This document shows positions 52,944 to 61,496 of a stretch of DNA of 64,000 bases, piece after piece (position 1 is the stretch's first letter; each line of letters starts with the position of its first letter). The DNA lies in assembly GCA_020631395.1 (NCBI GenBank), contig JAHDHI010000003.1, forward strand, positions 34,699 to 98,698, given 5' to 3'. Source of the stretch: Bizionia sp. Lineage in GTDB: Bacteria; Bacteroidota; Bacteroidia; Flavobacteriales; Flavobacteriaceae. A program made the position numbers and the translations under genes. The notes beneath the pieces are model-generated. The model was not told the DNA's origin. It made no database searches and saw only the letters and a list, made by a program, of their open reading frames with translations.

Positions 52944-54476
52944 TTAATGTTTGAAATGGCGCGTTCCAGTAAATACCATCGATACATTGTTGTCATTGCA
53001 ATAATCTATGCTCAATTGATCTTTGATGGAACCACCTGGTTGGATCACAGCAGTGATCCCTGCATTGTTTGCAATTTCCACACAGTCTGGAAATGGGAAA
53101 AAGGCATCACTGGCCATAACGCTTCCCTTTAAATCGAAATTGAAGGATTGTGCTTTGTGTATAGCTTGGTTCAAGGCATCTACACGGCTGGTTTGTCCAG
53201 TTCCGCTGGCACATAGTTGTTTGCCTTTTACGAGTACTATGGTATTGGATTTCGTATGCTTGCAAATCTTGGAGGCAAAGATCAAATCGTCCAATTCTTC
53301 GTTGGATGGTGAATTTGTCGTAGCATTGGTTACTTTGTCCTTGGTATCCGTAACATTGTTTCTGTCTTGTACCAATACTCCATTCAAGCAAGTCCTAACC
53401 GTCTTTTGTGCTAGTTCGACATCGTTCAAAATCAAAAGAATTCTATTTTTCTTTCCTTTTAATAATTCCAATGCCTCCTTGGAGAATGAAGGAGCAATAA
53501 CGACTTCACAAAACAACTTGTGGATTTCCGTTGCCGTGTCAACGTCTATTTCAGCATTGGATATCAATACCCCACCAAAGGCAGAGACAGGATCTCCAGC
53601 CAAAGCATCGAGATATGCCTTGTGCAATGTTTCTCTTTGAGCCAGTCCGCAAGCATTGTTATGTTTTAAGATGGCAAATGTCGGCGAATCATTTTTAAAT
53701 TCGTCCATTAGGTTTACAGCAGCATCAACGTCCAATAGGTTGTTGTAACTCAGTTCCTTGCCGTTTAGCTTTGTGAATATTTCATCGAAATTTCCGAAGA
53801 AAAAACCTTTCTGGTGTGGGTTTTCCCCATAACGTAGCACTTTTCCATTGCTCTCACTGATCTTTAATGCAGTGATTGCATTGTCTGCGTTGAAGTAATT
53901 GAAAATTGCAGAATCGTAGTGAGAAGATACGTTAAAAGCCTTTGCAGCAAAAGCCTTTCTGTCGTCTTCGGAGAGGGTTCCCTCCTTGTCGGCAATCAAT
54001 TTCAAGAACTCGGCATAGTCGTTTACCGAAGACACGCATATCACATCAGCATAGTTTTTTGCTGCAGCACGAATCAACGAGATGCCTCCTATATCTATTT
54101 TTTCTATGATGTCTTGGTTGGGAGCTCCGGAAGCCACCGTTTTTTCAAAAGGGTATAGATCGACAATGACAACATCTATTTGGGGAATGTCGAATTCAGA
54201 CATTTCTGCAACATCTCCATCATGGTTCTGACGATTTAAAATCCCTCCAAAAACCTTTGGGTGCAATGTCTTTACTCGACCACCCAATATTGAAGGATAG
54301 GAAGTGACGTCCTCTACGGGAATGACCTTTATTCCCAAATCATTAATGAATTTTTCGGTACCACCGGTAGAATAGATGGTGACACCTTGTGCATCCAGTT
54401 CGCGTACGATAGGTTCTAAACCATCCTTGCTGAATACGGAAATCAATGCAGATTTAATTGTTTTGTTGTTGCTCAT
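52944..54476 (-). CDS. purH: Bifunctional AICAR transformylase / IMP cyclohydrolase
   Basis: Last two steps of purine synthesis. The 510-residue protein starts with the IMP cyclohydrolase domain (ALISVFSKDGLEPIVRELDAQG region; YSTGGTEKFI and LGGRVKTLHPKVFGGIL, about 1-150) and continues with the AICAR formyltransferase domain, which shows the folate motif LKHNNACGLAQ and the C-terminal ASDAFFPFPDCVE and PGGSIKD. Monocistronic here. Ends 59 bp before a bidirectional terminator. Confidence 0.96.
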   Translation of the reverse strand: MSNNKTIKSALISVFSKDGLEPIVRELDAQGVTIYSTGGTEKFINDLGIKVIPVEDVTSYPSILGGRVKTLHPKVFGGILNRQNHDGDVAEMSEFDIPQIDVVIVDLYPFEKTVASGAPNQDIIEKIDIGGISLIRAAAKNYADVICVSSVNDYAEFLKLIADKEGTLSEDDRKAFAAKAFNVSSHYDSAIFNYFNADNAITALKISESNGKVLRYGENPHQKGFFFGNFDEIFTKLNGKELSYNNLLDVDAAVNLMDEFKNDSPTFAILKHNNACGLAQRETLHKAYLDALAGDPVSAFGGVLISNAEIDVDTATEIHKLFCEVVIAPSFSKEALELLKGKKNRILLILNDVELAQKTVRTCLNGVLVQDRNNVTDTKDKVTNATTNSPSNEELDDLIFASKICKHTKSNTIVLVKGKQLCASGTGQTSRVDALNQAIHKAQSFNFDLKGSVMASDAFFPFPDCVEIANNAGITAVIQPGGSIKDQLSIDYCNDNNVSMVFTGTRHFKH

Positions 54477-54499
54477 TGGTAGTTGTATTAATAAGCCGT

Positions 54500-54532
54500 C
54501 AAATGTAATGAATTGCCAAATTTATAAAGCAA
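54500..54532 (-). promoter_or_regulatory. Promoter of purH
   Basis: Read on the minus strand, TTG (54530-54532), a 22-base gap and TACATTTG (54500-54507) match the Bacteroidota promoter, with the start about 15 bases before the purH ATG at 54476. Confidence 0.5.
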
Positions 54533-54696
54533 TAAAAGCAGTGATTTTTTCAACTAAAAATTTGAGTTATCAACAAAGAAACGGTAAGTTCGTCTTAATT
54601 TTTGAAAAACGAAGTGAAATGAAAGATTGTGTGCCTTATGGTTAAGTAAGACAGTAGGTTATGATCAAATCAATTTTTCAGAATTCGAACAATTGA

Positions 54697-55155
54697 CTAG
54701 GATAGATATTCTGCAACCTTCTTGCAAACATATTCCAAAAAACGTTCGTCGGCTTCCGTAAAGGGGTCTGCCGTGTTGGAGTCAATGTCAATTTGTCCGA
54801 CATTTTCGCCGTTTATGAAGATTGGGATTACTATTTCTGCCTTTACGGTAATGCTACATGCTATGTAATTGTCTTGTGCTGCAACATCTGGGACTACGAA
54901 ATTTTTATTGCTAACGGCCACTTGCCCACAAATGCCTTTCCCAAAAGGGATGATGGTATGATCCGTTGGTTCGCCAACATAAGGTCCCAGTTTCAATTCA
55001 TTCTTGTCCCCATTCTTGAAATAAAAGCCAACCCAATTGTAATAATCCACATTTGATTCAAGCAATTCACAGATTTTCAACAAGCTATCGTTTAGTGAGT
55101 TGTCCGTGTTGGAAAGGATGGTTTCGATTTGAGGTTTGAGGGTTTCAAAAATCAT
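54697..55155 (-). CDS. GAF-domain free methionine-R-sulfoxide reductase-like protein
   Basis: A 152-residue single GAF domain resembling the fRMsr family, which reduces free Met-R-sulfoxide. YYNWVGFYF, LGPYVGEP, FGKGICGQVA and NYIACSITVKAEIVIPI are typical. Two of the three functional cysteines are visible: C76 (GICGQ) and C100 (IACS, the catalytic one in the family). The position of the third, ten residues before C76, is H66. Whether the two-cysteine variant is active is unknown. Cytosolic; monocistronic on the minus strand. Confidence 0.8.
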   Translation of the reverse strand: MIFETLKPQIETILSNTDNSLNDSLLKICELLESNVDYYNWVGFYFKNGDKNELKLGPYVGEPTDHTIIPFGKGICGQVAVSNKNFVVPDVAAQDNYIACSITVKAEIVIPIFINGENVGQIDIDSNTADPFTEADERFLEYVCKKVAEYLS

Positions 55156-55248
55156 AGATGTAAAAATTTTGGTAAAAGTATTTAAAAAGACGTAATTTCA
55201 ACCCTATATTTTGTATAAATTTAACATCTCCAGTTTGGAGGTTGCCCA

Positions 55249-55800
55249 TTGAAAACACTTTTGATAAAATATAAGTCCGTATTAAGGTTCATTCTTACAT
55301 TCTTGTTTGTCTATGTCATGTTGTCATTGTGTTATAAATTGTATTTGGACGCATCCAAAGGATTTGAACATTACCCAGACTACATTACGAACGTAGTGGC
55401 AAATCAAACAGAGCATTTGTTGAATACCGTAGGTTATGTTGCCAAGGTTGTCCCTCATCCGGATGAACCTTCCATGAAGTTGTTGGTAAACGGAAAGTAT
55501 TTGGCAAGGGTAATTGAAGGGTGCAACTCCGTAAGTGTCATCATACTGTTCATCTCATTCGTCATCGCCTTTTCGGGGAAATTGAAGACGACCATCTTCT
55601 TCTCATTGATAGGAGGTGTGGTGCTATACATCGCCAACTTGTTTCGAATCGTCATCCTATCCATAGGGCTATACCATTACCCTTGGCGAAGTGAGGTATT
55701 GCATACCGTGATATTTCCAGCGATCATCTATGGGATGGTTTTCTTGTTGTGGATGCTATGGGTCAACAAATTTTCAAACATAAGCAAGAACAATGGGTAA
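55249..55800 (+). CDS. xrtF: Exosortase F (XrtF)
   Basis: A 183-residue membrane transpeptidase of the exosortase family, with about four membrane helices. The catalytic triad is visible: C92 (VIEGCNSVSV), R133 (LFRIVIL) and H152 (VLHTVIF). The start is TTG 55249; no ATG is available that keeps the N-terminal membrane helix. It overlaps its partner gene by 8 bp. It is expected to cleave and transfer proteins with a matching C-terminal sorting signal; no target with such a signal is seen in the window. Confidence 0.9.
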   Translation: MKTLLIKYKSVLRFILTFLFVYVMLSLCYKLYLDASKGFEHYPDYITNVVANQTEHLLNTVGYVAKVVPHPDEPSMKLLVNGKYLARVIEGCNSVSVIILFISFVIAFSGKLKTTIFFSLIGGVVLYIANLFRIVILSIGLYHYPWRSEVLHTVIFPAIIYGMVFLLWMLWVNKFSNISKNNG

Positions 55801-56221
55801 ATACAATAAATATGTCTGGTTGTTCTTGTTGTTTGGTCTGTTGGCTTTAATACGATTGTTCGAAACCAAATTGTTCTACGATCCGTATCTGACTTTTTTC
55901 CAAAATGATTATTTGTACTTGGACTCGCCAAGGCAAGAAGTTTTCAAGCTAACATTTTTCACGAGCTTGCGTTATGTGTTGAATACGACAATATCATTGG
56001 CAATCTTGTATGTCTTTTTCAAAGACAAGAGCATCGTGAGGTTTTCGATCCTCATCTACGTAGTAGGCTATTGCATTCTCATCGTGTTGTTCCTGTATTT
56101 CGTTACCAATCCAAGGCAGGAGGACTATTACCTGTTCTTCAACATCAGACGTTTTCTAATTCAACCATTGATTCTCTTGCTATTGCTTCCAGCGTTCTAT
56201 TATCACAGAAAGGGAGTGTAA
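55793..56221 (+). CDS. Exosortase F system-associated membrane protein
   Basis: A 142-residue protein with about four hydrophobic segments (YVWLFLLFGLLALIRLF, SLRYVLNTTISLAILYVFF, FSILIYVVGYCILIVLFLYF, PLILLLLLPAFYY). Its sequence and position, starting 8 bp before the end of the XrtF gene, match the small protein known to accompany XrtF. It likely forms a complex with XrtF or its substrate; function unestablished. Confidence 0.85.
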   Translation: MGKYNKYVWLFLLFGLLALIRLFETKLFYDPYLTFFQNDYLYLDSPRQEVFKLTFFTSLRYVLNTTISLAILYVFFKDKSIVRFSILIYVVGYCILIVLFLYFVTNPRQEDYYLFFNIRRFLIQPLILLLLLPAFYYHRKGV

Positions 56222-56264
56222 GCCAAACAGTTGGAAAGGTTTTTTTGTGTTAATCATTTTATAA

Positions 56265-56289
56265 AATGGTCGTTGGCCATTCTTTTTTT
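56265..56289 (+). terminator. Intrinsic terminator after the exosortase pair
   Basis: AATGGTC (56265-56271) and GGCCATT (56275-56281, one wobble) form a stem followed by C and seven T (56282-56289). A TAAATTTG -7 element (56291-56298) follows at once, which would start the next operon very near its ATG. Confidence 0.55.
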
Positions 56290-56305
56290 GTAAATTTGTA
56301 TGGTG

Positions 56306-56716
56306 ATGAAACAAATCCTACATCGATTTTTTTCTATGGGTCTAGCGCTTCTAGTATTGTTTTCGACAGTATCTTTGACTGTCGAAAAGCATTATTGTGG
56401 AAAAGTCCTGATAGATGCCTCCATCTTTACAGAAGCACGAAAGTGTGGTATGGGAAGTGGTGAGGCCAGCAAGGGAACAGCCATGGAAAAGAGTTGTTGC
56501 AAGGATGAGATAGAGGTTGTGAAAGGACAAGACGAGTTGAAGAGAAACGGCTTTGACGACTTGGACTTTGGAAACAAGTTATTCATCTCGTCATTCATAT
56601 ATTCATTTGCCACGCTTTATGAAAGCTTGCCAAAGCAAATAATTCCCCATAAAGACTATTCACCACCCAATCTCATCTTCGACATACAGTTGTTGGACGA
56701 TGTATTTTTGATTTGA
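56306..56716 (+). CDS. HYC_CC_PP family protein (metal-cluster-associated)
   Basis: A 136-residue protein with one N-terminal membrane or signal segment (FSMGLALLVLFSTVSLT). It carries the family's three signatures: HYC (EKHYCGKV), CC (KSCCKDE) and PP (SPPNLIF). Family members are seen near heavy-metal genes, but no function is known. A start at ATG 56300 is possible, but 56306 lies closer to the expected transcription start. First gene of a four-gene block with two HMA proteins and a TonB receptor. Confidence 0.85.
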   Translation: MKQILHRFFSMGLALLVLFSTVSLTVEKHYCGKVLIDASIFTEARKCGMGSGEASKGTAMEKSCCKDEIEVVKGQDELKRNGFDDLDFGNKLFISSFIYSFATLYESLPKQIIPHKDYSPPNLIFDIQLLDDVFLI

Positions 56717-56806
56717 TATCCAATTCCTTCAAGATTTCTGCTTGATCATTTTCAAGCGAAGCCAAAAGGCTGAAACAAAAGGGTTGAATTAATCAAAACA
56801 AATACA

Positions 56807-57508
56807 ATGAAACATACATATGCAGTTACAGGAATGACTTGTAACGGTTGTAAGTCCTCAGTTGAAAAAGCAATATTGAATTTAAGGGAAGTCGACAAGG
56901 TAGAAGTCGATTTGAACGATCACAGCGTTAGTGTCCATTCGGAAAAACCATTGCCATTGGAATACATTCAAGGCGTCTTGCCTGAAAAATATGCCATGAC
57001 AGATTTGAACATGGTCGATTTGGAAGGCTCGACCAAGAGCGAGTTGAAACAACTCAAGCCATTGTTCCTAATCATTGGTTACATCTCGATGGCTGCAGTG
57101 GGCTTGCATTACAAGTCTTGGGATTGGGATGCATTCATGTTGGACTTCATGGGCTTGTTCTACATCGTATTCAGTTTTTTCAAGCTGTTGGATCTCAAAG
57201 GGTTTCCAGAATCCTTTAGAATGTACGATCCATTGGCAAAGGCATTACCTGCCTATGCGACAATTTACCCTTTCATCGAAGTAGCCTTGGGGCTTTTATT
57301 TCTGTTGCGTGTACAAGTGACCTTGGCATTGGTTGCGACCATTGTCATTTTAGGAATAACAACTGTTGGCGTGACAAGAAGCTTGTCAAGCAAAAGAGCA
57401 ATTGAATGTGCATGCTTGGGAACGGCATTGAAGCTACCGATGACAAAGGCCACCTTCATAGAGAATGTGATTATGATCCTAATGGCCATCATCATGCTGT
57501 TGGGGTGA
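56807..57508 (+). CDS. HMA domain fused to a MauE/DoxX-like membrane domain
   Basis: A 233-residue protein. Residues 1-70 are a heavy-metal-associated domain with VTGMTCNGCKSSVEKA (C-x2-C metal site), and residues ~80-230 form about four membrane helices resembling MauE/DoxX-type proteins, including GVTRSLSSKRAIECACLG with more cysteines and a final hydrophobic segment. It probably takes or delivers a thiophilic metal at the inner membrane. It lies 90 bp after the HYC_CC_PP gene and 86 bp before the receptor gene. Confidence 0.82.
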   Translation: MKHTYAVTGMTCNGCKSSVEKAILNLREVDKVEVDLNDHSVSVHSEKPLPLEYIQGVLPEKYAMTDLNMVDLEGSTKSELKQLKPLFLIIGYISMAAVGLHYKSWDWDAFMLDFMGLFYIVFSFFKLLDLKGFPESFRMYDPLAKALPAYATIYPFIEVALGLLFLLRVQVTLALVATIVILGITTVGVTRSLSSKRAIECACLGTALKLPMTKATFIENVIMILMAIIMLLG

Positions 57509-57594
57509 TTCCCCGTTTCAGAAAGTCGGAAATCTTATAATTGTAACTTGATTATAAATTAAACGCGACATGCGTTTTCACGAGACGAAAAAAA

Positions 57595-59838
57595 ATGAAA
57601 AAAACACTATATATATTATCAATGGTACTACCAATGGTCCTGTGGTCTCAAGAGACATTGACAGGAACCATTATGGAAGCAAATCCAAAAGATGAAAAAA
57701 CAGGTTTGCCAGGAGCCAATGTGTACTGGTTGAACACGAAAATAGGAACCGTAACCAATTTTGATGGCGACTTTAGTCTGCCATACAAAGAGGAATACTC
57801 GAAGCTGGTGATAAGCTACGTCGGTTTCAAGACAGATACCATAACCGTTACCAGTCCAAAGGCAATCCAACATTGGCTACAATCTACAAGCAACTTGGAC
57901 GAGGTCACGGTAACGGCCAGAAAGCAAGCAACTGCAAGGTCCTATCTGCAATCCCAAAACATAATAACGGTAAGTAGCGATGAACTCTTGAAGGCAGCTT
58001 GCTGCAACCTGTCGGAGAGCTTTGAGACCAATCCCTCCATCGATGTCAACTTTGCCGATGCAGTTACGGGAACACGACAAATAAAGATGTTGGGACTAAC
58101 GAGCCCGTACATATTGATTGCAACGGAAAACATTCCATCCATCCGTGGAGCTTCCCAAGCATTCGGGTTGAGTTTCATTCCAGGGACTTGGGTACAGAGC
58201 ATACAAATAACAAAAGGAGCGGGAAGCGTGGTCAATGGCTACGAAAGCATTGCGGGGCAGATAAATGCCGAGTTGGTAAAACCCACGACCGACGACAAGC
58301 TATTCGTAAATGCCTATGGCGCTGCCAATGGAAGGGTGGAATTGAATACACATCTCAACACCCCGGTAAGCGACAGATGGAGCACAGGATTGTATCTTCA
58401 TGGGAACTCCCGATCCGAGAAGTTCGACAGGAACAAGGATTCCTTTCTGGACTTGCCATTGGCGAGACAGATCAATGTGATGAACCGTTGGCAATACACC
58501 AATGCGGAAAAAGGCTTCGTGAGTTTCTTGAACCTGAAGTACCTTGGAGATGAAAAGCAGGCGGGACAAATCGATTTCGATCCGGATGTGGACAAGTTCA
58601 CGACGAACGCCTGGGGGAGCGAGATAGACACGAGGCGTTACGAGATCTCAGCCAAACTGGGGTATGTGAATCCAGAGATTCCCTACCAGAGCTTGGGTGT
58701 GCAAGCAGCCTACAGCAACCATAGGCAAGATTCCTACTTTGGGTTCGATGCCTACGACATTGTCCACAGCAGCGGCTATGTCAATGTAATCTACAATTCC
58801 ATAATAAGCGATTCTCGACATAAGATAAAAACTGGGATTGGTTACACTTTCGACAACTACGACGAGTTGGTAAACGACCTGGACATCGAAAGAGCGGAAA
58901 GTGGGGTAGGTGCATTTTTCGAGTACAATTACGATGATTTGGACAAACTCAACCTTACGGCTGGAGTTAGGGTGGATACGCACAGTGCATTGGGTACGTT
59001 CGTGACGCCTCGTCTACATTTGCGATACACACCCTGGGAAAAATCTGCGTGGAGAGCTTCCATTGGGCGAGGGAAAAGAGGTGCCAACATCTTTGCAGAA
59101 AACCAGAAATTGTTTTCCACGGGTCGCATCATCAACGTCTCGAATGCCAATGGAGAAATCTATGGTTTGGATCCCGAGATCGCGTGGAACTATGGCATAT
59201 CCTTCCTACAGGGCTTCAACCTTTTTGGAAGAAAGGCGGATGTCACCTTGGATTATTATGTGACCGACTTCCAGAACCAGGTGGTGGTGGATTACGAGAC
59301 GCCAGGCGAAGTGCATTTTTACAACCTGGATGGAGACAGTTATGCGAATAGCTTTCAATTCGAGTTCAACTACAATGCCTTCGAACATTTCGATTTGCGT
59401 CTAGCCTACAAGCACTACGATGTCAAGACGCAGTACGAATCCGGCAAGTTAGAGAAACCCTTGACTCCAAAGCACAGGATATTTGCGAATGCGTCCTATG
59501 AGACACCGTTGCATAAGGAAAAAGGATCACAGTGGAAGTTCGACGCCACCTACAATTGGTTGGGGACACAGCGGTTCTCGTCCACGGAAAGCAACCCCAT
59601 ACAATACCGATTGCCGGAACGTTCGCCAACCGTGTCCACGTTGAACATGCAAGCGACCAAGGTGTTTTCTCCAAAATTTGAAGTATATTTAGGGGCGGAG
59701 AATCTGACGAATACAAAACAAGGGAATCCAATTCTTGGAGCGGACGACCCCTTTGGTTCGAATTTTGATACCACATTTGTATATGGTCCAATATTTGGAA
59801 GCAGTTATTATGCAGGCTTACGATACAAGATAAAATAA
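57595..59838 (+). CDS. TonB-dependent receptor with N-terminal carboxypeptidase-like domain
   Basis: A 747-residue outer-membrane transporter. A signal peptide (LYILSMVLPMVLWSQ) is followed by a carboxypeptidase-regulatory-like domain (about 20-100, TGLPGANVYWLNTKIGTVTNFDGDFSL), a plug (about 110-220, with ITKGAGSVVNGYESIAGQINAELVK, here cited in part) and a barrel ending in YYAGLRYKIK. It is located between two HMA genes, so its substrate is probably a metal or metal complex (copper by analogy). Its codon use is visibly G/C-richer than that of the neighbouring genes. Confidence 0.92.
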   Translation: MKKTLYILSMVLPMVLWSQETLTGTIMEANPKDEKTGLPGANVYWLNTKIGTVTNFDGDFSLPYKEEYSKLVISYVGFKTDTITVTSPKAIQHWLQSTSNLDEVTVTARKQATARSYLQSQNIITVSSDELLKAACCNLSESFETNPSIDVNFADAVTGTRQIKMLGLTSPYILIATENIPSIRGASQAFGLSFIPGTWVQSIQITKGAGSVVNGYESIAGQINAELVKPTTDDKLFVNAYGAANGRVELNTHLNTPVSDRWSTGLYLHGNSRSEKFDRNKDSFLDLPLARQINVMNRWQYTNAEKGFVSFLNLKYLGDEKQAGQIDFDPDVDKFTTNAWGSEIDTRRYEISAKLGYVNPEIPYQSLGVQAAYSNHRQDSYFGFDAYDIVHSSGYVNVIYNSIISDSRHKIKTGIGYTFDNYDELVNDLDIERAESGVGAFFEYNYDDLDKLNLTAGVRVDTHSALGTFVTPRLHLRYTPWEKSAWRASIGRGKRGANIFAENQKLFSTGRIINVSNANGEIYGLDPEIAWNYGISFLQGFNLFGRKADVTLDYYVTDFQNQVVVDYETPGEVHFYNLDGDSYANSFQFEFNYNAFEHFDLRLAYKHYDVKTQYESGKLEKPLTPKHRIFANASYETPLHKEKGSQWKFDATYNWLGTQRFSSTESNPIQYRLPERSPTVSTLNMQATKVFSPKFEVYLGAENLTNTKQGNPILGADDPFGSNFDTTFVYGPIFGSSYYAGLRYKIK

Positions 59839-59881
59839 AAGGAAATGCCTCTTGAGCACAGGCGAGAGGATTTTTAATTGC

Positions 59882-59911
59882 AATCAGGTTGCAACTGTGA
59901 TGGACCTGATT
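59882..59911 (+). promoter_or_regulatory. Hairpin before the secreted HMA gene
   Basis: AATCAGGT (59882-59889) and ACCTGATT (59904-59911) form a perfect 8-bp stem, followed by nine A and the ATG at 59925. Because A, not T, follows, it is not a plus-strand terminator; it may stabilise or process the mRNA between the receptor and the HMA gene. Confidence 0.4.
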
Positions 59912-59924
59912 AAAAAAAAACATA

Positions 59925-60299
59925 ATGATGAAAAGACTTATAATATTGGCAATGTTACTGGTTGGTACAACAGTATTTGCGCAAAACAAAAATGAGAAAG
60001 CCTCTTTGGAGGTCGATGGTGTTTGCATGATGTGCAAACAACGCATTGAAAAGGCAAGTTTAAAGACCAAAGGCGTAAAATCTGCAGTTTGGAATGTGAA
60101 AACTCACGAACTTAAACTCATCTACGATGCGCGCAAGACCAATTTGGAAACCATAACGCAAAGCATCGTAGCCGTTGGACACGATACCAAGGAATTGAAA
60201 GCTACGGATGAGGCATACGAGACGGTGCACCCGTGTTGCAAGTATCGAGACGAAGCCGTAATGGAAGATCATAAAGAAGAGGAGAAAAAAGAAGAGTAA
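59925..60299 (+). CDS. Secreted heavy-metal-associated (HMA) domain protein
   Basis: A 124-residue exported protein: signal peptide (LIILAMLLVGTTVFAQ), an HMA domain with VDGVCMMCKQRIEKA (C-x2-C), then a tail with CC (HPCCKYRDE) and a highly acidic, Lys-rich end (EDHKEEEKKEE). Likely a periplasmic metal chaperone or buffer working with the receptor upstream. A terminator follows about 60 bp downstream. Start at 59925 or 59928 (two consecutive ATGs). Confidence 0.85.
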   Translation: MMKRLIILAMLLVGTTVFAQNKNEKASLEVDGVCMMCKQRIEKASLKTKGVKSAVWNVKTHELKLIYDARKTNLETITQSIVAVGHDTKELKATDEAYETVHPCCKYRDEAVMEDHKEEEKKEE

Positions 60300-60361
60300 T
60301 GCCGTTTCTTTCTCTTGAAGAAAATTAAAAATATAACCAAATAACTAAAAACCAGCAAGAG

Positions 60362-60389
60362 CTTCCACAATAATTTGTGGAAGTTTTTA
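60362..60389 (+). terminator. Intrinsic terminator after the metal cluster
   Basis: CTTCCACAA (60362-60370) and TTGTGGAAG (60375-60383) form a perfect 9-bp stem with a 4-base loop, followed by TTTTT. The rest of 60300-60574 shows no gene. Confidence 0.8.
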
Positions 60390-60574
60390 TTTCAATAACA
60401 CTACTACATAAATTACCTGGCTATTCCTCTTGTAAGATTCCTCACCAAAACCTCACTGACAAAATATCCATATGTGATTGATGGTACGTCATGTTTTTTA
60501 CGGTTTGGGTTAATTAATTCAATCTGGAGATTGCCTCGTAATCGATGGATGTGAGGATTTAATTTCAGTTTCGT

Positions 60575-61243
60575 TTAAAGTTTATAAAGCGTCGTAACTA
60601 TAATTCCTTTGCAATCATTTAAAACAACAGATAGCAATTGTCTTTCTTCTTTTACCTTGAAATTGAAAGGAGGGACCAATAAGTCTATGCCACTTTGCTT
60701 TTTCAGCCTAATACCTTGTCCAGAAATAATTTCCTTGTTGGGTGTGAAGTCTCCTTCGGGCAAATGCTCTGTTAAAATGACATATTTGAAGTGGGTTAGT
60801 TTGTTTACTATGCTTTGTACTTCGGCATTCGATAGATGTTGTAGCACTTGTCTTAACAATGCACAATCCCCAGAGGGCAAGTTGTCTACCGCTATGTCCA
60901 AACAATGGAATTCCAAGTTTTCTTCTTTGAATTTTTTTTTGTTATGCTCAATGAGGTCTGTTACTATGTCTACGGCAATATATTTTTTGGTATGTTTTAC
61001 CAACTCTTTGCCCACGTTGAAATCTCCACAACCCAAGTCGCATACCACGAGAGGGTTTTTGAAAGCCATTAGAAATGATGATAGAACATCTATATATGGG
61101 TTTGTTATTTCAGGAAGATGAGAGCCTACGCCTGAATAAAAATCAGTGTTGTCACTGCCCCAAAGTTTCATTTCATAAACTTGTTCCATAGCCTTTTTTG
61201 TAGGCCAAGGCTTCTTTGTCTTTTTAGCGTCATTTTCTTTCAT
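60575..61243 (-). CDS. Class I SAM-dependent methyltransferase
   Basis: A 222-residue methyltransferase. The SAM motif I is VVCDLGCGDFNVGKEL, motif II region AVDIVTDL, and LLRQVLQHLSNAEV with DCALLRQ corresponds to motif IV/post-I. No family-specific substrate sequence is recognised. It is monocistronic on the minus strand and separated from the metal cluster by a terminator. Cytosolic. Confidence 0.8.
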   Translation of the reverse strand: MKENDAKKTKKPWPTKKAMEQVYEMKLWGSDNTDFYSGVGSHLPEITNPYIDVLSSFLMAFKNPLVVCDLGCGDFNVGKELVKHTKKYIAVDIVTDLIEHNKKKFKEENLEFHCLDIAVDNLPSGDCALLRQVLQHLSNAEVQSIVNKLTHFKYVILTEHLPEGDFTPNKEIISGQGIRLKKQSGIDLLVPPFNFKVKEERQLLSVVLNDCKGIIVTTLYKL

Positions 61244-61496
61244 AAAAATTTATGGAGCATTCAAATCCAACATTAAAACAAACGTACAAATTAACTGATA
61301 ACTTTTTTAAATAAAAATAGATGTCGATATATGAGTCAAATGAATTTTGATGGAGCGATGTGATTTGTTGTTTTTGAGATGAGCAATATGATTTTATTAG
61401 TATTTTAGACGAACATATGCATTCGGTAGAAAGTAATCTGAACTTTTACAGTGTATTGCTTGTGAATTAAATGCAGTAATCGATTAAAATCACATA

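Noticed and set aside
53023..53640. 205-codon open frame opposite purH
   Set aside because: Antisense shadow with low-complexity Ser/Leu-rich translation.
59423..60070. 215-codon minus frame across the TonB receptor end and the HMA gene
   Set aside because: Spans two good plus-strand genes and their intergenic hairpin; no recognisable domain.
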